Positions 8,602 through 17,125 of a stretch of 64,000 bases of DNA are shown here, in pieces. Origin of the DNA: Serratia sp. DD3 (GTDB lineage Bacteria > Pseudomonadota > Gammaproteobacteria > Enterobacterales > Enterobacteriaceae); contig NZ_AYKS02000071.1 of NCBI RefSeq assembly GCF_000496755.2, forward strand, positions 346,785 to 410,784. The letters run 5' to 3'. The notes beneath the pieces are model-generated. The model was given only the letters and a program-made list of their open reading frames with translations, was not told where the DNA came from and did no database searches. Both the position numbers and the translations under genes were made by a program. Within the stretch, counting starts at the first letter, position 1. Each line of letters starts with the position of its first letter.

Positions 8602-9088
8602 AATACAATCTCCATTTTTGATTATTTGAGCCCAACCTCAATGCAATCAAGATATTAATCTCAGCATCTGAAAATGATGGGTTAAGAACAATGTTAAGAA
8701 TTGGTTAAGTGGAGGCTATTTCACTGAAAATAACGGTTCACAAGACCATCGAGACAGGCCGTATCCCTTGCCACACCAAAGTTCCCGCGCGAACTTTACA
8801 CAATCACTTTATCAGGTTCAAGCTCTGAGTCTGTTTAAGTTGAATAATAAAAGATACTTTATTTGTGTAATAGAATATGAATATCGAATTTTATTCGACA
8901 CAAGAATGTCTGTTATAACCATGGCTTTATATATAACACCCTACATATTTATCATGGTTATACTGAGGCGCTTGAAAGAGGCTCGATGACGAGCTCCGTC
9001 CTTAGAGCTCGTAAGGTTACTGTTTACCGGTAATTTGAAGAAATCAGGATAGTGCTTGACTACCCTACTCGCTAAAACCGGGCTCGCT
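8602..9088. other. Intergenic region upstream of the lipoprotein/APE genes
   Basis: This 487-bp AT-rich stretch contains a run of CTTAAC repeats (8681-8709, listed separately) and an 8-bp perfect inverted repeat ACGAGCTC/GAGCTCGT at 8989-8996 and 9005-9012 with no following T-run. I see no convincing gene in it. Confidence 0.5.
8681..8709 (-). promoter_or_regulatory. Three direct CTTAAC repeats upstream of the lipoprotein/APE genes
   Basis: On the minus strand CTTAAC occurs at 8709-8704, 8698-8693 and 8686-8681, one helical turn apart (11 and 12 bp). They lie about 80-105 bp upstream of the lipoprotein start. Evenly phased direct hexamers are typical binding sites of OmpR/PmrA-family response regulators. 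Assignment to a particular regulator is not possible here. Confidence 0.4.
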
Positions 9089-10483
9089 TCAATCACGCAT
9101 CGCCAAGGCCTTATCTTTAGCCAGGAGAAACGGCCTGAGATAGGCAACGGTATTGGATAGCGGGATAACATCATCGCTTAAGTTAATATTCAACACTGTC
9201 TTGAGATATTCGCGCCGCTGGGTGATACGCGCCCAAAGCTGCGGGTATTCCTGCCTGATGTTGGCCTGGAGTTCAGCATCGGCCACCGCCACACACTCCT
9301 CAGCGCTGACTCCGGTATACCCCGCGACGGATGGAATAATATCAATCTGTAACATCATGCCACTGCGGATTTGCTGTTCCGATAATGGATAGACAGGGGA
9401 AGACATCCACTCCTCATCCGCCACCAAGTGCCCTGGGTTTAGATGCCAACCATAATCCTTCTTAGGCAACACCTGCTCAATCAGGGAATAAAGTTCACCG
9501 CCTTTCATACCGATATGAATATTCTCCAACCAGGTCGCCACTGCACGGTAGTAAGGCTTGGCGACCCTTGCCAGATAGTCACTTTGGTTGGCGGGCAATT
9601 CACTTTCATCAGCGATAGCAAAGCCGGTTCGACTGGATAACCCCCCTTTATACGCCGTGGTCAACGACAGCGGGTCACCTTGCTGGATCACTTTGTGAGT
9701 GGGATAAAAGTTGGCATGTTCAAAACGACGCCCGGTGGCGGCAATGGTGACTACCGTATTATATTGCCCCTCGGCAGTAAGTTGTTGCCCTAAATCGCTC
9801 TCTTTAACGCCCACCGCAACGCTATTCATCGCCGCCATAATGCAAGTGGAAGAGAGGTTGGCACCGTACTCGTAGTGCGCGAGTTCATTGGCATTATTGG
9901 TGGTTCGGGCTCCTGCTTGTCCACCAATAAACAGGGGGATGGCATTGATCAATATGGCCCCTGTAGCCAGGCTCTTTTTAACCGATTCAACGATAAAATA
10001 AGGGAGATCAAACAGTGTTTCCTGGTTGCCTATTTTGCCGGTAAACATTTTCCAACCTACTAAACCGACTTTCTGTTTATTTCCCAAACCGGCGGCCACA
10101 AAGAGCTCATCGAGCGGCTTTTCGTGATCCATCGGCTGGTTCGGCAAAGAGAAATAAGGACAAAGCAGCTGTTGCACCGGTAAACGCGCATGTTGTGCCA
10201 TTTTCAGGTTTTCATTCCCTAAAATAATGGTCGCTTTACCGTCAGCTTCCAATAGCAACAGGGCCTCTTCAAAGCGCGGTACAAAACCGGTCAAATATTC
10301 GAAGTTACCGCCATGCTCTTTATCAGCGTAAATCAGCAGCGCATCAAAATTTTCAGCTCTCATCCTCGCCAGCACTTTATCACGGCGTGCAGCCATCGTT
10401 TCCGCCGTCAGCATGACGGGGGCCACCTGCGGAAAAGTGGCAGGGGGGACAACCGAAACCAACTCAACACGTTTTGTCTTCAT
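9089..10483 (-). CDS. M24-family (Xaa-Pro peptidase/creatinase-like) protein with a doubtful metal site
   Basis: A 464-residue pita-bread-fold protein. Residues about 30-170 are a creatinase-type N-terminal domain (YADKEHGGNFEYLTGF) and residues about 195-420 an M24 domain. Late M24 elements are visible (WHLNPGHLV; LQIDIIPSVAGY; GVSAEECVAVAD). The usual DxG...YxxD metal-ligand segment, however, reads PLSLTTAYKGGLSSRTG, apparently without the two aspartates. It may be a metal-free hydrolase or a non-catalytic relative rather than a working aminopeptidase. The start has AGGATAA upstream. It is a monocistronic gene. Confidence 0.75.
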   Translation of the reverse strand: MKTKRVELVSVVPPATFPQVAPVMLTAETMAARRDKVLARMRAENFDALLIYADKEHGGNFEYLTGFVPRFEEALLLLEADGKATIILGNENLKMAQHARLPVQQLLCPYFSLPNQPMDHEKPLDELFVAAGLGNKQKVGLVGWKMFTGKIGNQETLFDLPYFIVESVKKSLATGAILINAIPLFIGGQAGARTTNNANELAHYEYGANLSSTCIMAAMNSVAVGVKESDLGQQLTAEGQYNTVVTIAATGRRFEHANFYPTHKVIQQGDPLSLTTAYKGGLSSRTGFAIADESELPANQSDYLARVAKPYYRAVATWLENIHIGMKGGELYSLIEQVLPKKDYGWHLNPGHLVADEEWMSSPVYPLSEQQIRSGMMLQIDIIPSVAGYTGVSAEECVAVADAELQANIRQEYPQLWARITQRREYLKTVLNINLSDDVIPLSNTVAYLRPFLLAKDKALAMRD

Positions 10484-10711
10484 TTATCCTAACCTCATGG
10501 TTAACTATTTTTATCGCGGCTTTTACTGCGGCTGCCAACTGGCCCTAGCACCTGCAACGCCCGACCTGCCCACAAAATATGATGATCATTATACCCTACC
10601 AATCGCGATGCTGGTTTGCAGATAATCAACAGTGAGCATCACTGAATCGCTGAAAATCCCCTAGCCATAACCTCTTTCACCCGCTCACGCCAGGCTAACG
10701 GAGGTTGTTTG

Positions 10712-11509
10712 TTAACTGGGGTCGCCGGGCAATGGGATCAGCATCACCAGCTTCAACCCATGATGTTCAGCGGGATAAAAAGTCACTTGCTGATAATGCA
10801 GGATGCCTTGCTGCGGATGAGTAAACGTCCGCTCTCCCCCTTCACGGGCCAGCACATCCTGCTGCCGCCACCAACGGTCAAAAAATTCACTGTGTTGTGT
10901 CATATGGCGTACAAAGGCGCGTATTTCTTCAGTTCCCTGATGGTGACTGGTTTCAGCACGAAATTCAGCGACCACACGCTGGGCGCGCTCCTCCCAATGG
11001 GTGACCAAGTTCTTTGCCTGGGGGTGGAAGAACATAAAATGTAGCAGATTGGGTGTATTGGCTTGTTGCAGCCAATCGCCAAATAAGGCTTCAGCCTGCT
11101 GATTCCAGGCCACCATATGCCAGGTGAAATCGAGCAGATAACAAGGCACCGTCATTTGATGCACACTTTGCAGCACGATGGGGTTAATGGTGTCCTGATG
11201 CAGTTCCAACTCGGGATCAGCGATACGCGCCAGCGTAAATAAATAATGCCGTTCGGCATGGTCAAGTTGCAACGCTTTGGCAATGCGAGCCAAGGTTCCA
11301 GGGGCAATAGCCACCTCGCGCCCTTGCTCAATCCAGGTGTACCAAGTGGTACTGATGCCACTGATTTGTGCCAGTTCTTCACGACGTAAACCGCTGGTAC
11401 GGCGGCGTGGAGCGGTGGGTAAGCCTAACATTTCTGGCGTTACCCGTTCCCGGCAGGCGCGCAGAAAAGCCCCTAGGGCTTTAGGGCCGGATAAATCATC
11501 TGATTCCAT
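10712..11509 (-). CDS. XRE-type transcriptional regulator with MmyB-like ligand-binding domain
   Basis: A 265-residue regulator. Residues about 10-90 form an XRE helix-turn-helix (RRRTSGLRREELAQISGIS, then WYTWIEQGR). The rest is the MmyB-like PAS-type C-terminal domain (NPIVLQSVHQM, YLLDFTWHMVAWNQQAEALFG), which may bind a fatty-acid-like ligand. It is divergent from a methyltransferase gene, which is the likely target. AGAGGT precedes the ATG. Confidence 0.82.
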   Translation of the reverse strand: MESDDLSGPKALGAFLRACRERVTPEMLGLPTAPRRRTSGLRREELAQISGISTTWYTWIEQGREVAIAPGTLARIAKALQLDHAERHYLFTLARIADPELELHQDTINPIVLQSVHQMTVPCYLLDFTWHMVAWNQQAEALFGDWLQQANTPNLLHFMFFHPQAKNLVTHWEERAQRVVAEFRAETSHHQGTEEIRAFVRHMTQHSEFFDRWWRQQDVLAREGGERTFTHPQQGILHYQQVTFYPAEHHGLKLVMLIPLPGDPS

Positions 11510-11512
11510 AAA

Positions 11513-11554
11513 CGGGTACCTCTTATACTAGGATAAATTCTCATATTGTACCCG
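11513..11554. promoter_or_regulatory. Candidate operator in the regulator/methyltransferase divergent region
   Basis: CGGGTAC (11513-11519) and GTACCCG (11548-11554) form a perfect 7-bp inverted pair 28 bp apart, immediately upstream of the regulator start. The spacing of about three and a third turns between centres would suit a pair of half-sites for the adjacent XRE-family regulator. This is an inference from position only. Confidence 0.35.
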
Positions 11555-11672
11555 TATAGTGAATTAATTATAGTCATAATCACCATCAGGTACTTGGCCC
11601 CCATCATCGTATGACCAAGACCATGCAAGATAAAACCTCGTGAATAACGGCAAACTAATAACGGGAATCAAT

Positions 11673-12446
11673 ATGAACAACAAGAATAGCCATCAGAACG
11701 CTGTGGAACGTCAATTCGGCGAACAGGCGCAAGCCTACTTAAACAGTGCCGTACATGCTCAAGGGAAAGATCTGCAACGTTTGTCGAACCTGCTGGAAAA
11801 CTGTAACACCGCTCAATTGCTGGACTTGGGCTGTGGCGCAGGGCATGCCAGTTTCACTGCGGCAGCAAAAGTAGCGCAGGTGGTGGCCTATGATTTGTCG
11901 GCACAGATGCTAACGGTAGTGAGTACCGCTGCCGCAGAAAAAGGGTTGGCAAACGTTCGCGTGCAACAAGGGGTGGCAGAATCACTGCCGTTTGACGATG
12001 CCAGCTTCGATATTGTGATTAGCCGTTATTCGGCACATCACTGGCATGATGTCGGCCAGGCACTGCGTGAAGTGAAGCGCGTGTTGAAACCCGGTGGTCG
12101 TGCCATCCTGATGGATGTGGTTTCCCCGGGGCACCCGCTGTTAGATGTTTATCTGCAAACAGTAGAAGTGTTGCGTGATACCTCACATGTCCGCGACTAT
12201 ACACCAGGCGAATGGCTAAGCATGTTCACTGACGCCGGGCTGGTGGTGCAGCAGGTCACTTCAGACCGCCTGCCATTGGAGTTCACCAGTTGGGTGGCGC
12301 GAATGCGTACCCCGGAGCATTTCGTTACGGCGATTCGGGCGCTACAGCAAGGGGTAACCGCAGAGGTACAACAGCATTTTGCCATCCAGGACGATGGCTC
12401 GTTTACCAGCGATATTATGATGTTTGAGGTGAACAAAAACCGCTAG
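11673..12446 (+). CDS. Class I SAM-dependent methyltransferase (UbiE/YafE-like)
   Basis: A 257-residue methyltransferase. The SAM motif LLDLGCGAGHASF, the acidic loop VVAYDLSAQML and the post-motif ISRYSAHHWHDVGQALREV place it in the Methyltransf_11 group near YafE. The substrate is unknown. ATG 11673 is preferred to a GTG 33 bp upstream because MNNKNSHQNAVERQFG resembles family N-termini. It is divergent from the MmyB-like regulator. Confidence 0.8.
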   Translation: MNNKNSHQNAVERQFGEQAQAYLNSAVHAQGKDLQRLSNLLENCNTAQLLDLGCGAGHASFTAAAKVAQVVAYDLSAQMLTVVSTAAAEKGLANVRVQQGVAESLPFDDASFDIVISRYSAHHWHDVGQALREVKRVLKPGGRAILMDVVSPGHPLLDVYLQTVEVLRDTSHVRDYTPGEWLSMFTDAGLVVQQVTSDRLPLEFTSWVARMRTPEHFVTAIRALQQGVTAEVQQHFAIQDDGSFTSDIMMFEVNKNR

Positions 12447-12575
12447 CCTTATGGGTAAGGCGAGCCACTGCAGCCCCGGCAACTTGCTTGATGACGGATA
12501 TACATTTGCCTATCGTGGTGTCGGGTCTGGGATCTGATTATGAAACGGGCTACACTCTTGCAGAAAGACACCCTA

Positions 12576-12702
<127 letters not shown>

Positions 12703-12729
12703 AAAAACTGATAGAGAGGCTAGAGCAAA

Positions 12730-14397
12730 GTGGCTCAATACGTCTATACCATGCACCGCGTCGGCAAAGTCGTGCCGCCGAAGCGTCATATTTTGAAAAA
12801 TATTTCCTTGAGTTTCTTCCCTGGGGCCAAAATTGGTGTGCTGGGCCTGAACGGCTCCGGTAAATCAACCCTGCTGCGCATTATGGCGGGCATCGATACC
12901 GATATCGAAGGGGAAGCGCGCCCACAACCGGGCATCAAGATCGGCTATCTGCCGCAAGAGCCGCAACTCAATATGGCGCACACCGTTCGTGAGTCGGTAG
13001 AAGAAGCGCTGGCAGAAGTGGTGGGGGCGCTAAAACGCCTTGATGAGGTGTACGCACTTTATGCTGAGGAAGGGGCTGATTTCGATAAACTGGCCGCCGA
13101 ACAAGGTCGCCTGGAAGAGATCATTCAAGCCCATGATGGCCATAACCTCAATGCCCAGCTTGAGCGCGCTGCCGATGCACTACGCCTGCCGGAGTGGGAT
13201 GCCAAAATCGCCAACCTTTCCGGTGGTGAACGCCGTCGTGTCGCCTTGTGCCGTCTGTTGCTGGAAAAGCCAGACATGCTGTTGCTGGACGAACCCACCA
13301 ACCACCTTGATGCCGAGTCCGTTGCTTGGCTAGAGCGTTTCCTACACGACTTTGAAGGGACCGTGGTCGCTATTACCCACGACCGCTACTTCCTGGATAA
13401 CGTGGCAGGTTGGATACTGGAGCTGGATCGTGGCGAAGGTATTCCATGGGAAGGCAACTACTCTTCCTGGCTGGAGCAGAAAGATGCGCGTCTGGCGCAG
13501 GAAGCCTCTACCGAAGCCGCACGCCGCAAGTCCATCGAGAAAGAGCTGGAGTGGGTGCGTCAAGGTGCTAAAGGCCGCCAGTCTAAAGGTAAAGCGCGTC
13601 TGGCTCGCTTTGAAGAACTGAACAATACCGAATACCAGAAACGTAACGAAACTAACGAACTGTTTATTCCACCAGGCGCACGTCTGGGGGATAAAGTGGT
13701 TGAAGTTAGTCAGTTGCGTAAATCCTACGGTGACCGCGTATTGATCGACGATCTCTCCTTCTCGGTACCCAAAGGGGCCATCGTCGGGATTATCGGCCCG
13801 AACGGCGCCGGTAAGTCTACGCTGTTCCGCATGATGTCCGGTCAAGAACAACCGGATTCTGGCACCATTGTGCTGGGGGATACCGTTAAGTTGGCTTCCG
13901 TCGATCAGTTCCGTGACAGCATGGATAACGCCAAAACCGTTTGGGAAGAAGTTTCTGGCGGGCAGGACATTATGCGCATTGGCACGACTGAAATGCCAAG
14001 CCGCGCCTATGTTGGCCGTTTCAACTTCAAAGGGGTTGACCAAGGCAAGCGTGTGGGTGAGCTGTCCGGTGGTGAGCGTGGCCGTCTGCATCTGGCCAAA
14101 CTGTTGCAAGTTGGCGGTAACGTATTGCTACTTGACGAACCTACCAACGATCTGGATATCGAAACCCTGCGCGCACTGGAAAACGCCTTATTGGAATTCC
14201 CGGGTTGCGCCATGGTGATCTCCCACGACCGCTGGTTCCTTGACCGTATTGCTACTCATATTCTGGATTATCAGGATGAGGGTAAGGTGGAGTTTTTCGA
14301 AGGTAACTTTACCGAATACGAAGAGTATAAAAAGCGTACGTTGGGTGCCGATGCGTTGGAGCCTCACCGCATCAAGTATAAAAAAATCACCAAATAA
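12730..14397 (+). CDS. ettA: Energy-dependent translational throttle protein EttA (ABC-F ATPase)
   Basis: A 555-residue ABC-F protein, the same length as E. coli EttA and near-identical to it over long stretches. Two ABC domains are in order: Walker A GLNGSGKST, signature LSGGERRR, Walker B DEPTNHLD; then GPNGAGKST, LSGGERGR and DEPTNDLD. The arm and linker characteristic of EttA lie between motifs. It binds the ribosomal E site and gates entry into elongation according to ADP/ATP ratio. The start is GTG (MAQYVYTMHRVGK). A terminator follows. Confidence 0.97.
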   Translation: MAQYVYTMHRVGKVVPPKRHILKNISLSFFPGAKIGVLGLNGSGKSTLLRIMAGIDTDIEGEARPQPGIKIGYLPQEPQLNMAHTVRESVEEALAEVVGALKRLDEVYALYAEEGADFDKLAAEQGRLEEIIQAHDGHNLNAQLERAADALRLPEWDAKIANLSGGERRRVALCRLLLEKPDMLLLDEPTNHLDAESVAWLERFLHDFEGTVVAITHDRYFLDNVAGWILELDRGEGIPWEGNYSSWLEQKDARLAQEASTEAARRKSIEKELEWVRQGAKGRQSKGKARLARFEELNNTEYQKRNETNELFIPPGARLGDKVVEVSQLRKSYGDRVLIDDLSFSVPKGAIVGIIGPNGAGKSTLFRMMSGQEQPDSGTIVLGDTVKLASVDQFRDSMDNAKTVWEEVSGGQDIMRIGTTEMPSRAYVGRFNFKGVDQGKRVGELSGGERGRLHLAKLLQVGGNVLLLDEPTNDLDIETLRALENALLEFPGCAMVISHDRWFLDRIATHILDYQDEGKVEFFEGNFTEYEEYKKRTLGADALEPHRIKYKKITK

Positions 14398-14437
14398 CCC
14401 CTGCTGGGGCGATTATCTTGCCCCACTGCCTATGACC

Positions 14438-14465
14438 AGCCCGTGTACTCCACGGGCTTTTTGTT
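14438..14465 (+). terminator. Rho-independent terminator after ettA
   Basis: AGCCCGTG (14438-14445) pairs with CACGGGCT (14451-14458), followed by a run of T. Confidence 0.85.
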
Positions 14466-14551
14466 TCTTCCCCCTGTATCTCTGCCTATGTGCCCAGTGT
14501 ATGACGTAAATCCTGGGTATATACTGTCGGCATTTATTGAAGGAGCGCACT

Positions 14552-15553
14552 ATGTTAATCAAAGCTATCGCCGTCGACCCAAACAACCCAGCCCACTTTA
14601 TTGAGATCACTACCGATCAACCTACCCCTGGGCAGTATGACCTGCTGGTAGAGGTAAAAGCGGTTTCTGTTAACCCGGTGGATACCAAGGTCCATGCCGG
14701 TCTGCAAAAAAATAGTTTGCAACAACCACGCATTCTCGGCTGGGATGCCAGTGGTGTGGTGGTGGCCGTTGGCAGTGGTGTCACGGAGTTCAAACCGGGT
14801 GATGAGGTCTGGTATGCCGGGGATATTACCCGCCCAGGTAGTAACAGCACCTATCAATTGATTGATGCGCGCATTGCTGCCCACAAGCCGAGTAAATTGA
14901 GCTGGGCAGAAGCAGCGGCTATCCCCCTCACCGCGCTAACCGCCTGGGAAGCGCTGTTTGAACACCTGAATATTCAGCATGCTGAGGCAGGCAAAACGCT
15001 GTTAATTATCGGCGGTGCCGGTGGTGTTGGTTCTTTGGCTATCTCCCTGGCGGCATTGCGTAGCCAAGTGAAGGTGATTGCTACTGCCTCACGCCCGGAA
15101 TCAATCGCCTGGTGCCAAGCGCGTGGTGCCGATCTGGTGGTGGATTATCGTGACCTGCAAAACAATCTGGCACAAGCTGGCATTGAACGGGTGGATTATA
15201 TTCTGTGCTTGAACGATACCGATGCCCATTGGCAAACCATCAGCAATTTGATCGCTCCGCTTGGCCATATCTGTACCATTGTGGAAAACCGCCAGCCTCT
15301 GGACCAGAGTGCATTAAAAACAAAAAGCGCGGCGTTACATTGGGAGTTTATGTTTACCCGCAGCATGTTCACCACGCCGGATATCGCCCAACAAGGGGAG
15401 ATCCTCAAACAGATGGCGCAGCTACTTGATGAGGGCAAATTGACCACCACCCTCAGGGAAACACTGACTGGGTTGACGGTGGAAACACTCACTGCCGCGC
15501 ACCATAAACTGCTGGCGGGGCATATGTTGGGCAAGTTGGTGATTACTTACTAA
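14552..15553 (+). CDS. MDR-family NAD(P)H oxidoreductase (zinc-type alcohol dehydrogenase-like, ZADH1/QOR group)
   Basis: A 333-residue medium-chain dehydrogenase/reductase. The GroES-like half has AVSVNPVDTKV and GWDASGVVV; the Rossmann half has the dinucleotide motif IIGGAGGVGSLA. Zinc-ligand cysteines of true alcohol dehydrogenases are not evident, so a zinc-free quinone or enone reductase is likely. ATG 14552 is preceded by AAGGAG; an in-frame TTG 15 bp earlier overlaps that site and is rejected. Confidence 0.82.
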   Translation: MLIKAIAVDPNNPAHFIEITTDQPTPGQYDLLVEVKAVSVNPVDTKVHAGLQKNSLQQPRILGWDASGVVVAVGSGVTEFKPGDEVWYAGDITRPGSNSTYQLIDARIAAHKPSKLSWAEAAAIPLTALTAWEALFEHLNIQHAEAGKTLLIIGGAGGVGSLAISLAALRSQVKVIATASRPESIAWCQARGADLVVDYRDLQNNLAQAGIERVDYILCLNDTDAHWQTISNLIAPLGHICTIVENRQPLDQSALKTKSAALHWEFMFTRSMFTTPDIAQQGEILKQMAQLLDEGKLTTTLRETLTGLTVETLTAAHHKLLAGHMLGKLVITY

Positions 15554-15681
15554 TATCCCGTCGTCAATCAAACCGCAGGGTTGTTGGCTGCGGTCTCTCA
15601 CCCTAGTCACATAGTGGCCTATGCTCCTAGGGATTCGCTCAATTGCCGCCTACCTGCAAATTGATTGAACTTAGGGATATA
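15554..15681. repeat. ERIC repeat (about 128 bp) flanked by a 24-bp direct repeat
   Basis: The ERIC core CACCCTAGTCACATAGTGGC and CTAGGGATTCGCTCAATTGC is clear. A 24-bp sequence beginning CCCGTCGTCAATCAAACC occurs at 15557-15580, inside the left end, and again, identical, at 15682-15705, immediately after the right end. Confidence 0.85.
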
Positions 15682-15723
15682 CCCGTCGTCAATCAAACCG
15701 CAGGGAGACGAGCATACTATTCA

Positions 15724-15741
15724 GGCGCAGCATGCTGCGCC
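15724..15741. other. 18-bp perfect palindrome downstream of nadR
   Basis: GGCGCAGC-AT-GCTGCGCC is fully self-complementary and lies 13 bp past the nadR stop. It could fold as the stem of a terminator for nadR, but no T-run follows on the minus strand. Confidence 0.4.
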
Positions 15742-15753
15742 GATGGTTTATGC

Positions 15754-17022
15754 TTAGCGTGCGATTGCAGGGGAGCCACTCAAACGGCTGGCATCCGCCG
15801 CTAACAGTTGCTGCACCAGTTCAACACAGCGCAAAAAACGCTCTTCATAGTCGCTGGATTCAACATGAACATATTCAATATTGTTTGCTCGCAACATCTC
15901 TTCCAGCAGATGTTGAAACTCTTTGCGGTCAACCGGGTTACCTAAGCTACGCAAGCCATCCGCCACCCAAGGGGTGTTGTTTTCCAGCAGGATCACCAGA
16001 TCAAAACGGTATTCGTCGATCAACGCCTGCACAAAGGGATGGTCGCGCCCCTCATATTTCCGGCAAAACGCCTGAGTCGTGACAAAGTCGGTATCGATAA
16101 ACGCCACTTTATTGGCATATTTCACCGCAAAATCCACATACTGAGCTTGCCCAAGAGCTATTTTGTCGTAATCGGAGTACTGCAGGGCCATTTCGTCACC
16201 CCCCAGGTGCGAAAACACATAATCGCGGCCATATTCCCAGGCACTGGTGGTGTTGAAGATATTCGCCAACTTGTTAACCAGCGTTGACTTACCGCTCGAT
16301 TCTCCTCCGAGTACCGCCACGGTACGCACAAAGAACGGTTTGACCTCTGTGGGGATATAATCCCAATAACGGAACGGATCCTGACGGATCTGTCTGCCAC
16401 TGATATTCATAAAGGAACGTTCAGGGTCCACCAGGATGGTTTCAATACCCAGGTATTCACGGTAACGGGGAGCATCCAACTCTTCACTGGAGTAGACAAA
16501 ACCGGGCACAATCCCCTTCTGCTCCATAAAACGCTTTACGCCGTTGCTCCAGACATCCCAGCCATGGGGATAAGGCTCAATCCCCTGCTCATCAAAAGAG
16601 TGAATACGGATATTTTTCTGATACTTAAAGGTTTGCAATAACCAACGTAAGCGGTCACTGACGGTCGGCTGCTGTGACATGGAACTGTTTTCAAACAACG
16701 TTCGGTCACGGGGTTCATCATGGCACAGGATCACATGCAGCTCATCAACCTGGCTGCAAGCACGTTGGATCAGGTAGATATGCCCGGTATGCAGTGGGTA
16801 AAATTTACCAAACACCACCCCCACTTTCTTTTCGCTATGGGGGAATTCCAACCCCAGAAAACGGTGCAACGCTTCCAGTTTCTGCGCACTCGGGCTTTTG
16901 ATTTTATCGTTCAACAGTTGGCTGAGATAACCTTTGGTCATATTACTGACTTCAGCCACCTGTTGTAAGGTACAGCCCTTTTGCTTAATCGCTGCTTTCA
17001 GGTAATCGAACTGCCGCATCAT
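15754..17022 (-). CDS. nadR: NadR: NAD biosynthesis repressor, NMN adenylyltransferase and ribosylnicotinamide kinase
   Basis: A three-part protein of 422 residues. An N-terminal helix-turn-helix (CTLQQVAEVSNMTKGYLSQL) binds nad operators. The central adenylyltransferase domain (VVFGKFYPLHTGHIYLI, with the HxGH motif as HTGH) senses NAD. The C-terminal kinase has the P-loop GGESSGKST. It is closely similar to E. coli NadR. The start is placed at the double ATG 17022/17019 behind GGAGAGGGA. In this organism's order nadR lies downstream of radA but 103 bp away. Confidence 0.95.
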   Translation of the reverse strand: MMRQFDYLKAAIKQKGCTLQQVAEVSNMTKGYLSQLLNDKIKSPSAQKLEALHRFLGLEFPHSEKKVGVVFGKFYPLHTGHIYLIQRACSQVDELHVILCHDEPRDRTLFENSSMSQQPTVSDRLRWLLQTFKYQKNIRIHSFDEQGIEPYPHGWDVWSNGVKRFMEQKGIVPGFVYSSEELDAPRYREYLGIETILVDPERSFMNISGRQIRQDPFRYWDYIPTEVKPFFVRTVAVLGGESSGKSTLVNKLANIFNTTSAWEYGRDYVFSHLGGDEMALQYSDYDKIALGQAQYVDFAVKYANKVAFIDTDFVTTQAFCRKYEGRDHPFVQALIDEYRFDLVILLENNTPWVADGLRSLGNPVDRKEFQHLLEEMLRANNIEYVHVESSDYEERFLRCVELVQQLLAADASRLSGSPAIAR

Positions 17023-17125
17023 TCCCTCTCCATGTATCCCCGTCACCCTGCAAGCTGCCGGAGTGATGGCAATAACTTGAAACCTGACGAGTATAATATA
17101 CTAAACAGAGTATGATTACGGCCTA

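Noticed and set aside
8768..8989. 73-codon ORF in the intergenic region near 8.8 kb
   Set aside because: No ribosome site; composition typical of AT-rich non-coding DNA.
8989..9012. Inverted repeat ACGAGCTC/GAGCTCGT as terminator of the M24 gene
   Set aside because: It lacks a T-run on either strand and is 77 bp past the stop; kept only as a note.
13342..14109. 255-codon minus-strand ORF inside ettA
   Set aside because: It is antisense to a near-perfectly conserved gene, has no ribosome site and reads as low-information sequence.
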